Shown here: positions 19,294 through 28,023 of the stretch, in pieces
Position numbering within the stretch: the stretch's first letter is position 1
Layout: each line of letters opens with the position of its first letter
Source: Mucilaginibacter sp.
GTDB taxonomy: Bacteria; Bacteroidota; Bacteroidia; Sphingobacteriales; Sphingobacteriaceae
DNA length: 64,000 nt
Direction: 5' to 3'
NCBI GenBank assembly: GCA_030445275.1
Contig: JAUCSE010000105.1
Span: forward strand, 1-64,000
Translations under genes and position numbers: made by a program
The notes under the pieces: model-generated
Database searches by the model: none
What the model was told of the DNA's origin: nothing
The model's input: the letters and a program-made list of their open reading frames with translations, nothing else

Positions 19294-19755
19294 ATGAAAG
19301 TCAGTAATTCAATAACCTGTAGATTAAATTGCCAGCATGAAACAATTCAGGAGCTTATTTTAAATCTTGATGAGCAGCAATTATTTAAAAGGCCTCAGCC
19401 TGATAAATGGAATATCCATGATAACATTGCACATTTAGCAAGGTATCAACATGTATTTATTGAACGAATCAATCAAATTTTAAATACTGAAAACCCCTCA
19501 TTGAGCAGCTATAAAGCTGAAAATGACCCGGAGTTTATAGTCTGGCAAAATAAATCCACAAAAGATCTGATACAACAAATTAGTGCAGACAGACGGGATA
19601 TCATACAATTGATCAATACTATCCCTGAAAATCAATCGGACAAAAAAGGATCGCACCCTTTTTTTGGAAATTTAAATATCGTAAAATGGACAGAGCGGTT
19701 CCTGCTACATGAAGCTCATCATCTTTTCACTATCATTAACTTAGTTAATCTATAA
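19294..19755 (+). CDS. DinB-like four-helix protein
   Basis: Small helical protein of the DinB/YfiT superfamily, 153 residues from the ATG at 19294; an earlier TTG in frame is not preferred. The expected metal-binding histidines are visible: one in WNIHDNIAHLARYQ (the AHL histidine, helix 2) and two in the C-terminal LLHEAHHLFTI. Members bind a divalent metal; several are thiol-dependent transferases (for example with bacillithiol), while others have no known reaction. It stands alone, convergent with the esterase-like gene 24 bases on. Confidence 0.8.
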   Translation: MKVSNSITCRLNCQHETIQELILNLDEQQLFKRPQPDKWNIHDNIAHLARYQHVFIERINQILNTENPSLSSYKAENDPEFIVWQNKSTKDLIQQISADRRDIIQLINTIPENQSDKKGSHPFFGNLNIVKWTERFLLHEAHHLFTIINLVNL

Positions 19756-19779
19756 GGAAGTAACAGTCACGCGGAGTTC

Positions 19780-20508
19780 CTATAAATAATGGATTACCAT
19801 TTGGCGCCATGCACGGGCCTGATGAGCCTCTTTGTCCCAAATGTACAAGGAGGTATTTATCCCTTTTTCTGCTAAAACATTGCTTAACAAATGATTATTG
19901 TCGAGCAATACGTCATCTCTGCCTACAGCCAAAACAATATCCATTTGCTTTATTTTCAACAACTTATCTTCATCTGTTAAATTGGGAATGTATTGCAATG
20001 GCATATTAAAATAAACGTTTTCATCCCAATATCCTTCCAGCAGATCTTCATAATGCCCTATTTTTGAATCAAGGTTATACCGGCCACTCATGCCCACTAC
20101 TTTATTAAAGTTGCCAGGGTGTCGCAGCGCTAAATTCACCGCATGATACGCACCAAGACTGCAACCCGCTACAATTTTAAAGGAACTTGGATTTTTCTGT
20201 TGGATAAAAGGAATAACTTCAAGCAGAATATATTGTTCGTATAAAATATGGCGGATTATTTTTTCTGAAGGATGAAATCCCGAACTGTAAAAACTTTCAC
20301 GATCACAGCTATCAACACAATATACCTGTATATAACCCATTTCAATCTTATCACGCAGGGCCTCTATTATTCTCCAGTTTTCATAATCATAAAACCGCCC
20401 CATTCTTGTTGGGAAAAATAAAACAGAGGCACCGCTATAGCCGAAAATCAGCATCTCCATATTTTTTTGAAGAACCGGGCTATACCATTGAATATACTCT
20501 CTGTTCAT
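19780..20508 (-). CDS. Alpha/beta-hydrolase, putative esterase family
   Basis: Predicted serine hydrolase of 242 residues related to the putative esterase (EstD/PF00756-like) family. The nucleophile elbow is GCSLGAYHA with Ser117; the likely acid is an Asp in AVGRDDVLLDNN (about 197-200) and the base the His in WDKEAHQARAW. There is no signal peptide, so it is cytoplasmic. The early WYSPVLQKNMEMLIFG and FFPTRMGRFYDYEN blocks are typical of this Bacteroidota subgroup, often annotated only as esterase. The substrate is unknown. It starts 41 bases after the stop of the SGNH hydrolase gene and may be co-transcribed with it. Confidence 0.82.
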   Translation of the reverse strand: MNREYIQWYSPVLQKNMEMLIFGYSGASVLFFPTRMGRFYDYENWRIIEALRDKIEMGYIQVYCVDSCDRESFYSSGFHPSEKIIRHILYEQYILLEVIPFIQQKNPSSFKIVAGCSLGAYHAVNLALRHPGNFNKVVGMSGRYNLDSKIGHYEDLLEGYWDENVYFNMPLQYIPNLTDEDKLLKIKQMDIVLAVGRDDVLLDNNHLLSNVLAEKGINTSLYIWDKEAHQARAWRQMVIHYL

Positions 20509-20549
20509 TTCATACTAAACCAATGCAAGATGACGCTATTGTATGACCT

Positions 20550-21161
20550 TTATATTAATTCTGCATGAAAATTTTCTAAAAGCCGTGCATATATAACCTG
20601 TTTCCATAGGGCATATCCTTTGATATTTAAATGAAGTCCGTCCGGCTGAAAATATTCCTTTTCAGGATAACCATTCTTATTCAGCATCTTGTTAAATATA
20701 TTGATAAACTTCCAGTTATTATCCCATTTTACAATCTCATTCTCAATAATGTTATTGGCGTATTTTAGAGAATTGATTAGATCCAGGCGGGCAATACTTG
20801 GCTTGATAGAAACAAAATAACAAGGGATTTCACCATACCGTGCAGCAATTTGATGCGACAACTGTTCAAAAAAGATGAAAATTTCTTCGGGATGACGTCC
20901 ATCTCCCAAATCATTGTCTCCAGCATAGATCACTATTGACTTAGCATCAAACGGGGCAACAATACGATTAAAGAACCAGGAACAAGCGGCAAGTGTAGAA
21001 CCTCCAAATCCCAGATTAGTGGGCTTAAACAGCTTAAAATCATCATACAGTGTATCCCATAACCTTATGGTTGAACTTCCGTAGAACAACGTTGAAGGTT
21101 GATCAATTAATTGCAGTCTTTTTTTTTCCAGTCCTTTAACCTCTTCTTCGTACCAATACAT
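20550..21161 (-). CDS. SGNH/GDSL-family hydrolase
   Basis: Esterase or lipase-like hydrolase of the SGNH fold, 203 residues, without a signal peptide. The four blocks are present: FYGSSTIRLW with the nucleophile at about Ser30, the Gly in NLGFGGST (about 50-55), the Asn in GDNDLGDG (Asn83), and the catalytic Asp/His pair in QPDGLHLNIKGY. Related proteins deacetylate sugars or act as lysophospholipases; the substrate here cannot be read. The gene is divergent from the nucleoside phosphorylase gene, with a 126-base shared promoter region. Confidence 0.88.
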   Translation of the reverse strand: MYWYEEEVKGLEKKRLQLIDQPSTLFYGSSTIRLWDTLYDDFKLFKPTNLGFGGSTLAACSWFFNRIVAPFDAKSIVIYAGDNDLGDGRHPEEIFIFFEQLSHQIAARYGEIPCYFVSIKPSIARLDLINSLKYANNIIENEIVKWDNNWKFINIFNKMLNKNGYPEKEYFQPDGLHLNIKGYALWKQVIYARLLENFHAELI

Positions 21162-21287
21162 ACACTTAATATAATAGATTGCTAAATGTAGAAAATTACA
21201 GATAATGTTTAAATTGTAATTAGCTTAAACGGTTAACTTTCCTTAATTTAACTTTTATTTGCCTTTAATTAATCATCAATAAAACAC

Positions 21288-22157
21288 TTGGAAAAAATTT
21301 CAGAAACCGATCTTATTTTAAATGAAGACGGTAGTATTTACCATTTAAACCTGCATCCTGAAGATATAAGTGATCTGGTGATCCTGGTTGGTGATCCGGA
21401 CAGGGTTGCCCTGGTAAGCAAATACTTTGACCATATTGAAGTAAAAAAAGGAAAGCGCGAATTTATTACCCATACAGGTCTGATTGGCAATAAACGCCTT
21501 ACTGTTATATCAACAGGCATTGGTACAGACAATATTGACATCGTGTTAAATGAACTGGATGCCCTGGTCAATATTGATTTTAATACCCGGCTGCCGCATT
21601 CCAATCTTCGTTCCCTTGATATTATCCGCATAGGGACATCAGGTGCCCTGCAATCTGATATACCTGTTGATAGCTTGCTGATCTCATCGGCAGCCTTTGG
21701 GCTTGATGCGCTCATGCATTATTATAAGTATGAATTAAATCAAAGCGATAAACAGCTTTTGCAGGAATTTCACTCAGCTCTGCCGGCAAATTATAAGCTT
21801 AACCCTTATTTAGCGTTGGCCAGCAATAAATTGCTTGAGCAGCTTGGCCATATGGCATCATTGGGTTTAACGCTTACCGCTCCCGGGTTTTATTCGCCCC
21901 AAGGGCGGCAGATAAGAGCCAAATCAACTATACCTGATTTGTTATCTCTCATTTCCTCGTTCCAGTATTCAGGATTAAAAATAACTAATCTGGAGATGGA
22001 AACCGCCGGGATTTACGGTCTTTCCGCTTGCCTGGGGCATCATGCATTGTCATTTAATGTTATCTTGGCTAATCGGGCAACAGATAAATTCAGCAAAAAG
22101 CCAGCTGCGGTAATGGATAGTTTTATACAATCTATACTGAGTGCTTTAACATCATAG
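21288..22157 (+). CDS. Nucleoside phosphorylase (uridine phosphorylase-like)
   Basis: Phosphorolytic nucleosidase of the PNP/UDP family, 289 residues, cytoplasmic; it splits a nucleoside with phosphate into base and ribose-1-phosphate for salvage. The phosphate-binding motif LVGDPDRVALVSKYF (about 32-46), the STGIGTDNIDIVLNEL block, the RIGTSGALQ block and the nucleoside-binding NLEMETAGIYGLSA block are all visible. The start is a TTG at 21288: no in-frame ATG precedes the conserved motifs and a stop lies just upstream. Closest in pattern to the uridine phosphorylases of Bacteroidota, but the base preference is inferred. Confidence 0.88.
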   Translation: MEKISETDLILNEDGSIYHLNLHPEDISDLVILVGDPDRVALVSKYFDHIEVKKGKREFITHTGLIGNKRLTVISTGIGTDNIDIVLNELDALVNIDFNTRLPHSNLRSLDIIRIGTSGALQSDIPVDSLLISSAAFGLDALMHYYKYELNQSDKQLLQEFHSALPANYKLNPYLALASNKLLEQLGHMASLGLTLTAPGFYSPQGRQIRAKSTIPDLLSLISSFQYSGLKITNLEMETAGIYGLSACLGHHALSFNVILANRATDKFSKKPAAVMDSFIQSILSALTS

Positions 22158-22370
22158 TTTAAGGCTTATGGTTTGTAAGATGTTCTCATTTTTATATGTT
22201 ATTTATGATTTTATCACATTTTATTATTAACTATCTTTCTTAGATATTTTATGGCTTTTAATTATTTCACATTTATTTTAAAAAAAATAAGAAAGCCGGG
22301 CAACCTTTTAATATTAAACAACGTGATGACTATAAATAACGATAAAATTTAACCCATTAGAACCCCGTAT

Positions 22371-23003
22371 ATGGGAGAAGCGGAACTTCAAGAATTAATA
22401 GCAGGCTGTTTACAGCATAGCAGAAAGGATCAAAAAATGCTGTATAAAGCTTTTTATGGTTTCGCTATGAGTATATGTCTACGTTATGCCGGTAACCGCT
22501 ATGAGGCCTCTGAAATTATGAATCAGGGCTTTTTAAAAGTGTTTACTAATTTGCATAAATATGATAAGACCCGCCCGTTTATTGCCTGGGTTGGCCGCAT
22601 CATGATGAATACTTCGGTTGATTATTACAGGAGTAATTTAAAGTTGTCACTTCATGATGACCTGGACGCGGCAGAAGATATAGGCCATAACGACCTGCCT
22701 GATCAGAAATTAAACTATGACGATTTGTTAGCTATGGTACAACAATTGCCAAATGCATACCGTACGGTGTTTAATTTATTTGCTATCGAAGGGTTTTCGC
22801 ATGAAGAAATTGCATCGAAACTAAATATTAGTACAGGTACATCAAAGTCAAACCTGTTTAAAGCAAGAGAGAAACTAAAAGTTATGGTAATTAATTCCGG
22901 ACGACTACCGGATGACGATTCTGAAGACACCATGCATAAAATTATTGCTATAAGCGCAATAAGTATTGGAATGTCATATTTGATTGAATTAATAATGCGA
23001 TGA
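22371..23003 (+). CDS. Sigma-70 family factor with hydrophobic C-terminal tail
   Basis: RNA polymerase sigma factor of 210 residues. Region 2 spans about 22-90 (YEASEIMNQGFLKVF, then TRPFIAWVGRIMMNTSVDYYR) and region 4 about 120-172 (LPNAYRTVFNLFAIEGFSHEEI and LNISTGTSKSNLFKAREKL). Unlike most ECF factors it ends in a hydrophobic stretch (about 191-208, IIAISAISIGMSYLIELI) that could be a membrane anchor or a helix packing on its regulator. The next gene overlaps by 4 bases and encodes a dual-membrane protein with an anti-sigma-like N-terminus. The pair resembles the Das/Dma systems of Bacteroides. Confidence 0.88.
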   Translation: MGEAELQELIAGCLQHSRKDQKMLYKAFYGFAMSICLRYAGNRYEASEIMNQGFLKVFTNLHKYDKTRPFIAWVGRIMMNTSVDYYRSNLKLSLHDDLDAAEDIGHNDLPDQKLNYDDLLAMVQQLPNAYRTVFNLFAIEGFSHEEIASKLNISTGTSKSNLFKAREKLKVMVINSGRLPDDDSEDTMHKIIAISAISIGMSYLIELIMR

Positions 23004-24304
23004 AAGGGAAAAACGAAAATAAATTAGATCAGCTATTCAAAGACGGATTATCCGGCTCTGAGGATCATATTGCTTTTCGTGAGGAGGATTGGACTTCTAT
23101 GGAACGGCTGCTGGATGATAAGCCCAGCAAAAAAGCGGTTTTGCTCAGGAGAATTTATTATATATCAGGTATAGCAGCTATGTTGCTGCTTGTTATCGGC
23201 TTGTTTTTCTTAATTAGAGATAATGGCCAGGAAAATCCAACACGAAATCAATTAGCAATTAAAAACAGAACTCAAACCAAAGGAAATAATGACCATTCCG
23301 GTCAGCAGTTAAAGGATTCAATTTCAAAATCGCCGGCTGTTAATGAAAGTTTGGGAAGTAATAATAGTGTGCAACACAGTGAGCAAAGCAAATCGGATCA
23401 GCGCTTACCTGCTAACCGGAATGGCCATTATTTCCCCAACGGTTTAAACCCAACAACGGTTCCTCCTGTTATAGCAAAAACACCTGTTATAAATAAACTA
23501 ACAAAGGATAGTTCAATTAATAACAACAATAATAACCCGGTTGATATAAATAAAACAGTGCCACCACCGGTAAATCAACCACAAAACAACATTGCTACAA
23601 TTACATCACCTGATACAGCTACCACTAAAACAACGGAGTCTGTACAGCAAGTAAAAACTGATAAGGGATCTATTAAGCCAATACTAAGAAGAGGTCCGCG
23701 TTTTACGTTAAGTATACTGGCGGCACCTGATATTAACGCGGTTAACTCGTTTAATCGCAATCAGGTAGGTACTAATTTGGGCTTTCAGCTTGGGATACGC
23801 TTATCTAAAAAATTCAGTATATCTACCGGTGCAGCTTATGCTATTAAACCATACGATGCAAGTGGCAGCCAATACAATTCTCTAAACTGGCAAGGAAAAG
23901 CATCGGATGATTTGCCTACCAATGTAGCGGCTAATTGTAAGGTTTTGGATATTCCTATAAATCTTAATTATAAGTTTTATTCAAAGGGAAAAAACTCCTT
24001 TGCGTTGGGTACAGGTTTGTCATCATATATTATGCTAAGGGAAAACTATCATTTTGATTTTAATGATGGTAGTGGCCGACCTTCATATGATGTGCAGATA
24101 GACAATAAGAACAGGCACATATTAGGTGTGCTTAACCTGAATGCTACTTACGAACGTAAAATTAACTCAAAATTCAGTACAATAATTCAACCCTATATGA
24201 AACTTCCGCTTACCGGGATCGGCAATGGCCGCGTCGATCTTAAATCTACAGGTGTTGCACTTGGGGTGAGCTGGAATATTAACTCTGTTCTAAAACCAAA
24301 ATAG
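23000..24304 (+). CDS. Putative dual-membrane anti-sigma/beta-barrel protein (Dma-like)
   Basis: A 434-residue protein with an unusual layout. A cytoplasmic N-terminus (1-50, acidic, with HIAFREEDWTSMERLLDD) is followed by a single inner-membrane helix (about 53-73). Next comes a long Asn/Ser/Thr/Pro-rich linker (about 75-225) and then a predicted outer-membrane beta-barrel of the PorT-like type (about 228-434, from GPRFTLSILAAPDINAVNSF). There is no cleavable signal peptide. This fits the dual membrane-spanning anti-sigma factors described in Bacteroides thetaiotaomicron, which connect outer-membrane state to a cytoplasmic sigma factor. Translational coupling to the sigma gene supports the role. 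The topology is an inference. Confidence 0.72.
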   Translation: MKGKNENKLDQLFKDGLSGSEDHIAFREEDWTSMERLLDDKPSKKAVLLRRIYYISGIAAMLLLVIGLFFLIRDNGQENPTRNQLAIKNRTQTKGNNDHSGQQLKDSISKSPAVNESLGSNNSVQHSEQSKSDQRLPANRNGHYFPNGLNPTTVPPVIAKTPVINKLTKDSSINNNNNNPVDINKTVPPPVNQPQNNIATITSPDTATTKTTESVQQVKTDKGSIKPILRRGPRFTLSILAAPDINAVNSFNRNQVGTNLGFQLGIRLSKKFSISTGAAYAIKPYDASGSQYNSLNWQGKASDDLPTNVAANCKVLDIPINLNYKFYSKGKNSFALGTGLSSYIMLRENYHFDFNDGSGRPSYDVQIDNKNRHILGVLNLNATYERKINSKFSTIIQPYMKLPLTGIGNGRVDLKSTGVALGVSWNINSVLKPK

Positions 24305-24308
24305 CTTT

Positions 24309-24854
24309 ATGAAATATATCGCCCTTATTTTACTTGTCTGGTTTAGTAATAATCAGACAAGCCAGGACATCTATGTCTGTAAAAATGCTAAGATCAACCT
24401 GTTTTCATCAGCTCCGCTTGAGGATATTGATGCTACATCCAACGGTGGAACCTCCGTGTTTAATGCTTCAACCGGCGATCTGGCATTTAGCGTCCCCATC
24501 CGCTCATTCCAGTTTCAGAAATCATTAATGCAGGAGCATTTTAATGAAAATTACATGGAGAGTGATAAGTTTCCGAATGCCTCATTTAAAGGTAAGGTGC
24601 AGGAAAAGATCGATGTACAAAAAGATGGTTCGTTTCCGGTAAATGTAACCGGTGTTTTTGAGGTTCACGGGGTTAAACAAAACCGTACCATAAAAGGCAC
24701 CATCAATATCAGCAAAGGTGCTGTTAGCTTGTCATCAGCCTTTACAGTTGCCTGCAAAGATCACCAAATTGAGATACCTAAACTGGTGTTTCAAAAAATA
24801 GCCGAAACCATCCAGGTTAAAGTAGCTGCTAATTACACAGCCTATAAAAAATAA
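24309..24854 (+). CDS. YceI-family protein
   Basis: Secreted YceI/lipocalin-like protein of 181 residues with an N-terminal signal (about 1-18). The family pattern is clear: INLFSSAPLEDIDATSNGG, then a FQFQKSLMQEHFNENYMESDKFPNASFKG-type core (about 65-95) and a VHGVKQNRTIKGTI strand pair. YceI proteins bind isoprenoids or lipids in a closed barrel in the periplasm. The gene starts 4 bases after the barrel-protein gene and lies in front of DUF5777 and Rieske genes, all on one strand with short gaps, so the set is probably one operon under the upstream sigma factor. Confidence 0.9.
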   Translation: MKYIALILLVWFSNNQTSQDIYVCKNAKINLFSSAPLEDIDATSNGGTSVFNASTGDLAFSVPIRSFQFQKSLMQEHFNENYMESDKFPNASFKGKVQEKIDVQKDGSFPVNVTGVFEVHGVKQNRTIKGTINISKGAVSLSSAFTVACKDHQIEIPKLVFQKIAETIQVKVAANYTAYKK

Positions 24855-24885
24855 TTGTTCATTCAAAAACCTTAATCGTTCATTT

Positions 24886-25836
24886 ATGAAAAAACATGTA
24901 TTACTTGTAGCGTTTTCGCTACTGGCGGGTATCACCATGGCGCAGCAGAAGCCAGCCGCGAAAGATCAATCAGCGGTGGATGACTCTTTACTGAACAGTC
25001 TTGGAGGCAATACCAAAGCTGAACCGGTAATAGCCACCTTTAAATCAACAAGGCTTATTAATACCGAAACCACCGAAACCAATAAAAAGAACACGCTAAA
25101 CTTTATAGTTACGCACCGCTTTGGAGATATTGGCGGCGCTGAAGGTGGAAGCAAAACACTTTGGGGTTTTGATAACTCCTCAGATATTTACATTGGCTTT
25201 GAGTACGGTCTGACAGATAACCTTGATATTGATTTTGGTCGCAGCAAGTTTGAGCAATTGCTTGAGCTGGGCTTTAAATATAACTTTCTGCACCAAACAT
25301 CAGATAACAGCATGCCCGTTGCCATGACTGTGATAGGTAAAGTTGGTTTAAAACCATATAGTGTAACTACCAATGTGTTTGATGACTATACCAACCGCTT
25401 AAACTATTTTACCCAGCTGATTATAGCACGCAAGTTTTCGTCAAGGTTTTCTTTTGAGATAGCGCCGTCTTTTTTACGCACCAATTTGCCATTCCCGTTT
25501 TTACCGGGTAACGAAAAAAATATCTTCTCGCTTTCGGCAGCTGGGCGCTTAAAAGTTACTAAGCATATGGGTATTGTGCTTGATTATGCCCACCCTTTTT
25601 CAAATTTCAGGAACAATAGCACCAGTCCTAAATTTTACGCACCATCAGGCATTGGTATTGAAATAGAAACCGGTGGACACGTATTTACCTTGAATTTCAG
25701 TAATAACCAAGCCATATCACCTATCAATTACCTGAGCGATACAGAATCAAAATGGACAAAAGGACAATACAGGCTTGGTTTTACCATAAGCCGGGTATTT
25801 GATCTGAATTCTAAACACAAAGGCACTTACAAATAA
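24886..25836 (+). CDS. DUF5777 family beta-barrel protein
   Basis: A 316-residue predicted outer-membrane or periplasmic beta-rich protein with a signal peptide (1-19, ending in TMAQQ). The body has alternating strands such as NTLNFIVTHRFGDIGG, DIYIGFEYGLTDNLDIDFGR and a C-terminal YRLGFTISRVFDL, matching the DUF5777 family of Bacteroidota. Its function is not known. Such genes are commonly found beside YceI and Rieske genes, as here (31 bases after YceI, 11 bases before the Rieske gene), which suggests a shared envelope redox or lipid-quinone role, but nothing in the sequence proves this. Confidence 0.82.
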   Translation: MKKHVLLVAFSLLAGITMAQQKPAAKDQSAVDDSLLNSLGGNTKAEPVIATFKSTRLINTETTETNKKNTLNFIVTHRFGDIGGAEGGSKTLWGFDNSSDIYIGFEYGLTDNLDIDFGRSKFEQLLELGFKYNFLHQTSDNSMPVAMTVIGKVGLKPYSVTTNVFDDYTNRLNYFTQLIIARKFSSRFSFEIAPSFLRTNLPFPFLPGNEKNIFSLSAAGRLKVTKHMGIVLDYAHPFSNFRNNSTSPKFYAPSGIGIEIETGGHVFTLNFSNNQAISPINYLSDTESKWTKGQYRLGFTISRVFDLNSKHKGTYK

Positions 25837-25847
25837 TCATTTACACT

Positions 25848-26285
25848 ATGCAAAGACAAGAATTTTTATCAAAATTGGGGATCAGCCTCGCTGCAGTTTG
25901 TATCGGCTGTAATTTAGCCTCGTGCGGCAGTGACGTAAAAATGGAAGATCCTACCCCAACCACTCCTACAACCCCGGGCGCAACCTTAGCCACTCTTGAT
26001 CTGAATTCAGATCTGAAAAATGTTGGTGAATCAACCGTTAGCAATAAAATTATTATTGTAAGATTGGCCGCCGGAAATACCTCTGATGCATTTACCGCGG
26101 TTTCGGTGGCCTGTACACACCAGGGAACATCTATTAATTACAACCCCAGCCAGGGCAAATTTATATGCCCTAATCACGGTAGCCAGTTCAGTACAACAGG
26201 TTCTGTATTATTAGGTCCGGCGGTAACTCCGCTTCAGGAATTTAAAATAGCTATTACTGGAAGTAGTTTAATAGTTACTGCCTGA
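25848..26285 (+). CDS. Rieske [2Fe-2S] lipoprotein
   Basis: Small exported Rieske iron-sulfur protein of 145 residues. The cluster ligands are C89 and H91 in ACTHQG and C107 and H110 in CPNHGSQF, the exact CxH...CxxH arrangement. The N-terminus RQEFLSKLGISLAAVCIGC looks like a Tat-like signal without the full twin arginine and leads to a lipobox ending at about Cys26 (NLASC), so it is probably a lipoprotein facing the periplasm. There is no oxygenase or bc-complex partner nearby; it likely shuttles electrons for the YceI/DUF5777 operon. A terminator hairpin follows. Confidence 0.88.
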   Translation: MQRQEFLSKLGISLAAVCIGCNLASCGSDVKMEDPTPTTPTTPGATLATLDLNSDLKNVGESTVSNKIIIVRLAAGNTSDAFTAVSVACTHQGTSINYNPSQGKFICPNHGSQFSTTGSVLLGPAVTPLQEFKIAITGSSLIVTA

Positions 26286-26300
26286 TCCGGTTAGCTCATT

Positions 26301-26340
26301 ATCAAAAGCCATTTGTATTTTAGTACGAAGGGCTTTTGAT
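26301..26340. terminator. Bidirectional terminator between convergent genes
   Basis: Perfect 10-base stem ATCAAAAGCC (26301-26310) and GGCTTTTGAT (26331-26340) between the Rieske gene on plus and the Rossmann-fold gene on minus. Confidence 0.75.
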
Positions 26341-26352
26341 TTTAATATTAAA

Positions 26353-27021
26353 TTACTGGTTTTTAGCAAGTGAAATAATGTCCTTCCCCTCAATAACTTG
26401 CTTACTGTAGCCCCGTTCGGTTACATAAGTCATAGCTGCGGCCAACTCCTGCAAAGTGACAAAACCGTTAGGGTATAAAGCCCGCCCAATAGGAAATAAC
26501 CAGCCAATATATTTATAAAAGTTATGCGTGTTTGATAAACCTTTAATAGCTTTAATAAAACCTGGACGGAAGGCAAACACTTGTTTAAAAGGAAGTTTCA
26601 TCAAGTCATTTTCGGTTTTTCCTTTTACGGCTGCCCAGCCGTTGCCCTTTTCATAACTATCGGTTCCTGCTCCTGAAACATAACAAAATGTCATTTGCGT
26701 ATTTAGCTTGCTCAACGTTTGGGCTACGTGCATGGTTAACGTGTAGGTTAACCTATAAAAGACGTCAGCCTTTTTGCCAACAGAGGTAACACCCAGGCAG
26801 AAATAGCAGGCATTATATCCCGATAATTCACTTTCAATAGCCGAAAAATCAAAAAAGTCAGTATGAACTATTTCTCTGAGCTTGGGATGGATTACACCCG
26901 AAGCTTTCCTGTTAATCACCAAAACAGCTTCCACATCCGGGTGTTGCAGGCATTCATGCATTAGCCCCTCGCCTACCATTCCGGTAGCTCCTGTTACAAT
27001 AGCTCTAATTTTTGTTTTCAT
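26353..27021 (-). CDS. NAD(P)-binding Rossmann-fold protein (NmrA/epimerase-like)
   Basis: Atypical short-chain dehydrogenase of about 222 residues when started at the ATG at 27021, just before KTKIRAIVTGATGMVGEGL; a longer reading from 27069 adds 16 unlikely residues. The nucleotide loop TGATGMVGEG, the ACYFCLGVTSVGKKAD stretch and FCYVSGAGTDSYEKG (serine near the catalytic place) match epimerase-like family members in Bacteroidota. The YxxxK pair is not preserved in the usual form, so its enzymatic activity is uncertain. No operon partner. Confidence 0.8.
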   Translation of the reverse strand: MKTKIRAIVTGATGMVGEGLMHECLQHPDVEAVLVINRKASGVIHPKLREIVHTDFFDFSAIESELSGYNACYFCLGVTSVGKKADVFYRLTYTLTMHVAQTLSKLNTQMTFCYVSGAGTDSYEKGNGWAAVKGKTENDLMKLPFKQVFAFRPGFIKAIKGLSNTHNFYKYIGWLFPIGRALYPNGFVTLQELAAAMTYVTERGYSKQVIEGKDIISLAKNQ

Positions 27022-27183
27022 ATTCTTTTCAGGATGTAAAATATTAAAATAAAAAGACAATAGCTCCATTCACAGGCAACCCTTTGTCATAAATCAACGA
27101 TATAATAAGTAGATACTCATTATTACAGCTACTATATCCAAGTATAGATCTGCTGTAAATTGATAAATTTTAATTACCCGTAT

Positions 27184-28008
27184 ATGGTACCCGTTTCTGT
27201 TGTTATCATTACTAAAAACGAAGCCGAAATGATCAGTCGCAGCATTACCATGCTAAAACAGATCACCGATGATATTATTGTGGTTGATAACGGCAGTACC
27301 GACCAAACGTTAAATATAACCACTGAAAACGGCTGTCGTGTATATCAAAAAAACTGGGATGGCTATGGTGCCAATAAAAATAAGGGCATAGCGCTTGCCC
27401 GTTATAATTGGATATTAAGCATCGATGCCGACGAAATACCTGATAGTGCCCTATTAACATCAATAACCGCGCTAAAGCTTGATGATAGTAATACCGTGTA
27501 TGACATTCCTTTTAAAGCCTACTACGGCAGTAAGCCTATAAACTATGGCAACTGGGGGCGCGATCATCATATTCGTTTATTTAACCGAACCCGGGTTCAA
27601 TGGTCAGAACCACCTGTGCACGAAACATTAATTCTCCCTCAAAACGTTACGGTAAAAAAATTAAATGGTCATCTGCACCATTATTCTGTTAAAAATCTGC
27701 AGGAACATGAGGCTAAAACCATTCTTTACGCGCAACTTAGTGCCTTAAAATACTTACAAATCGGTAAAAAGGCCAGCTTTATAAAGTTGTACATTTCCCC
27801 GGTATTTCATTTTGCCAAAACCTATATATTTCTGTTAGGCTTTCTGGATGGCAAAGAAGGTTGGAATATTGCCAGAATGGCGCTGAAAAATACCTGGTTA
27901 AAATATTATTACCTGAGTAAAGCACAACAAATGCCCACTCAACAGAGCTATTCAAATGAAGTGTCTATGATGGCTTACGAGTTCAAGGCTGATGCTCATA
28001 CCAAATAA
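27184..28008 (+). CDS. Family 2 glycosyltransferase (WaaE-like)
   Basis: Inverting GT2 glycosyltransferase, 274 residues from the ATG at 27184 (an upstream TTG at 27160 is possible). The GT-A core is plain: VSVVIITKNEAEMI at the N-terminus, VVDNGSTDQT, and the metal-binding ILSIDADEIP. Then HHIRLFNRTRVQWSEPPVHE, typical of the WaaE/KdtX-type subgroup that adds glucose or another hexose in lipopolysaccharide core and surface glycans. A C-terminal amphipathic or hydrophobic stretch (about 200-230) probably holds it to the inner membrane. It is the first gene of a plus-strand polysaccharide operon, 15 bases before the flippase. Confidence 0.9.
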   Translation: MVPVSVVIITKNEAEMISRSITMLKQITDDIIVVDNGSTDQTLNITTENGCRVYQKNWDGYGANKNKGIALARYNWILSIDADEIPDSALLTSITALKLDDSNTVYDIPFKAYYGSKPINYGNWGRDHHIRLFNRTRVQWSEPPVHETLILPQNVTVKKLNGHLHHYSVKNLQEHEAKTILYAQLSALKYLQIGKKASFIKLYISPVFHFAKTYIFLLGFLDGKEGWNIARMALKNTWLKYYYLSKAQQMPTQQSYSNEVSMMAYEFKADAHTK

Positions 28009-28023
28009 AACCAGGTCCTGCCT

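Noticed and set aside
26353..27069. Longer start at 27069 for the Rossmann-fold gene
   Set aside because: The extra 16 residues are not part of the fold; the ATG at 27021 sits right before the conserved KIRAIVTGATG start.
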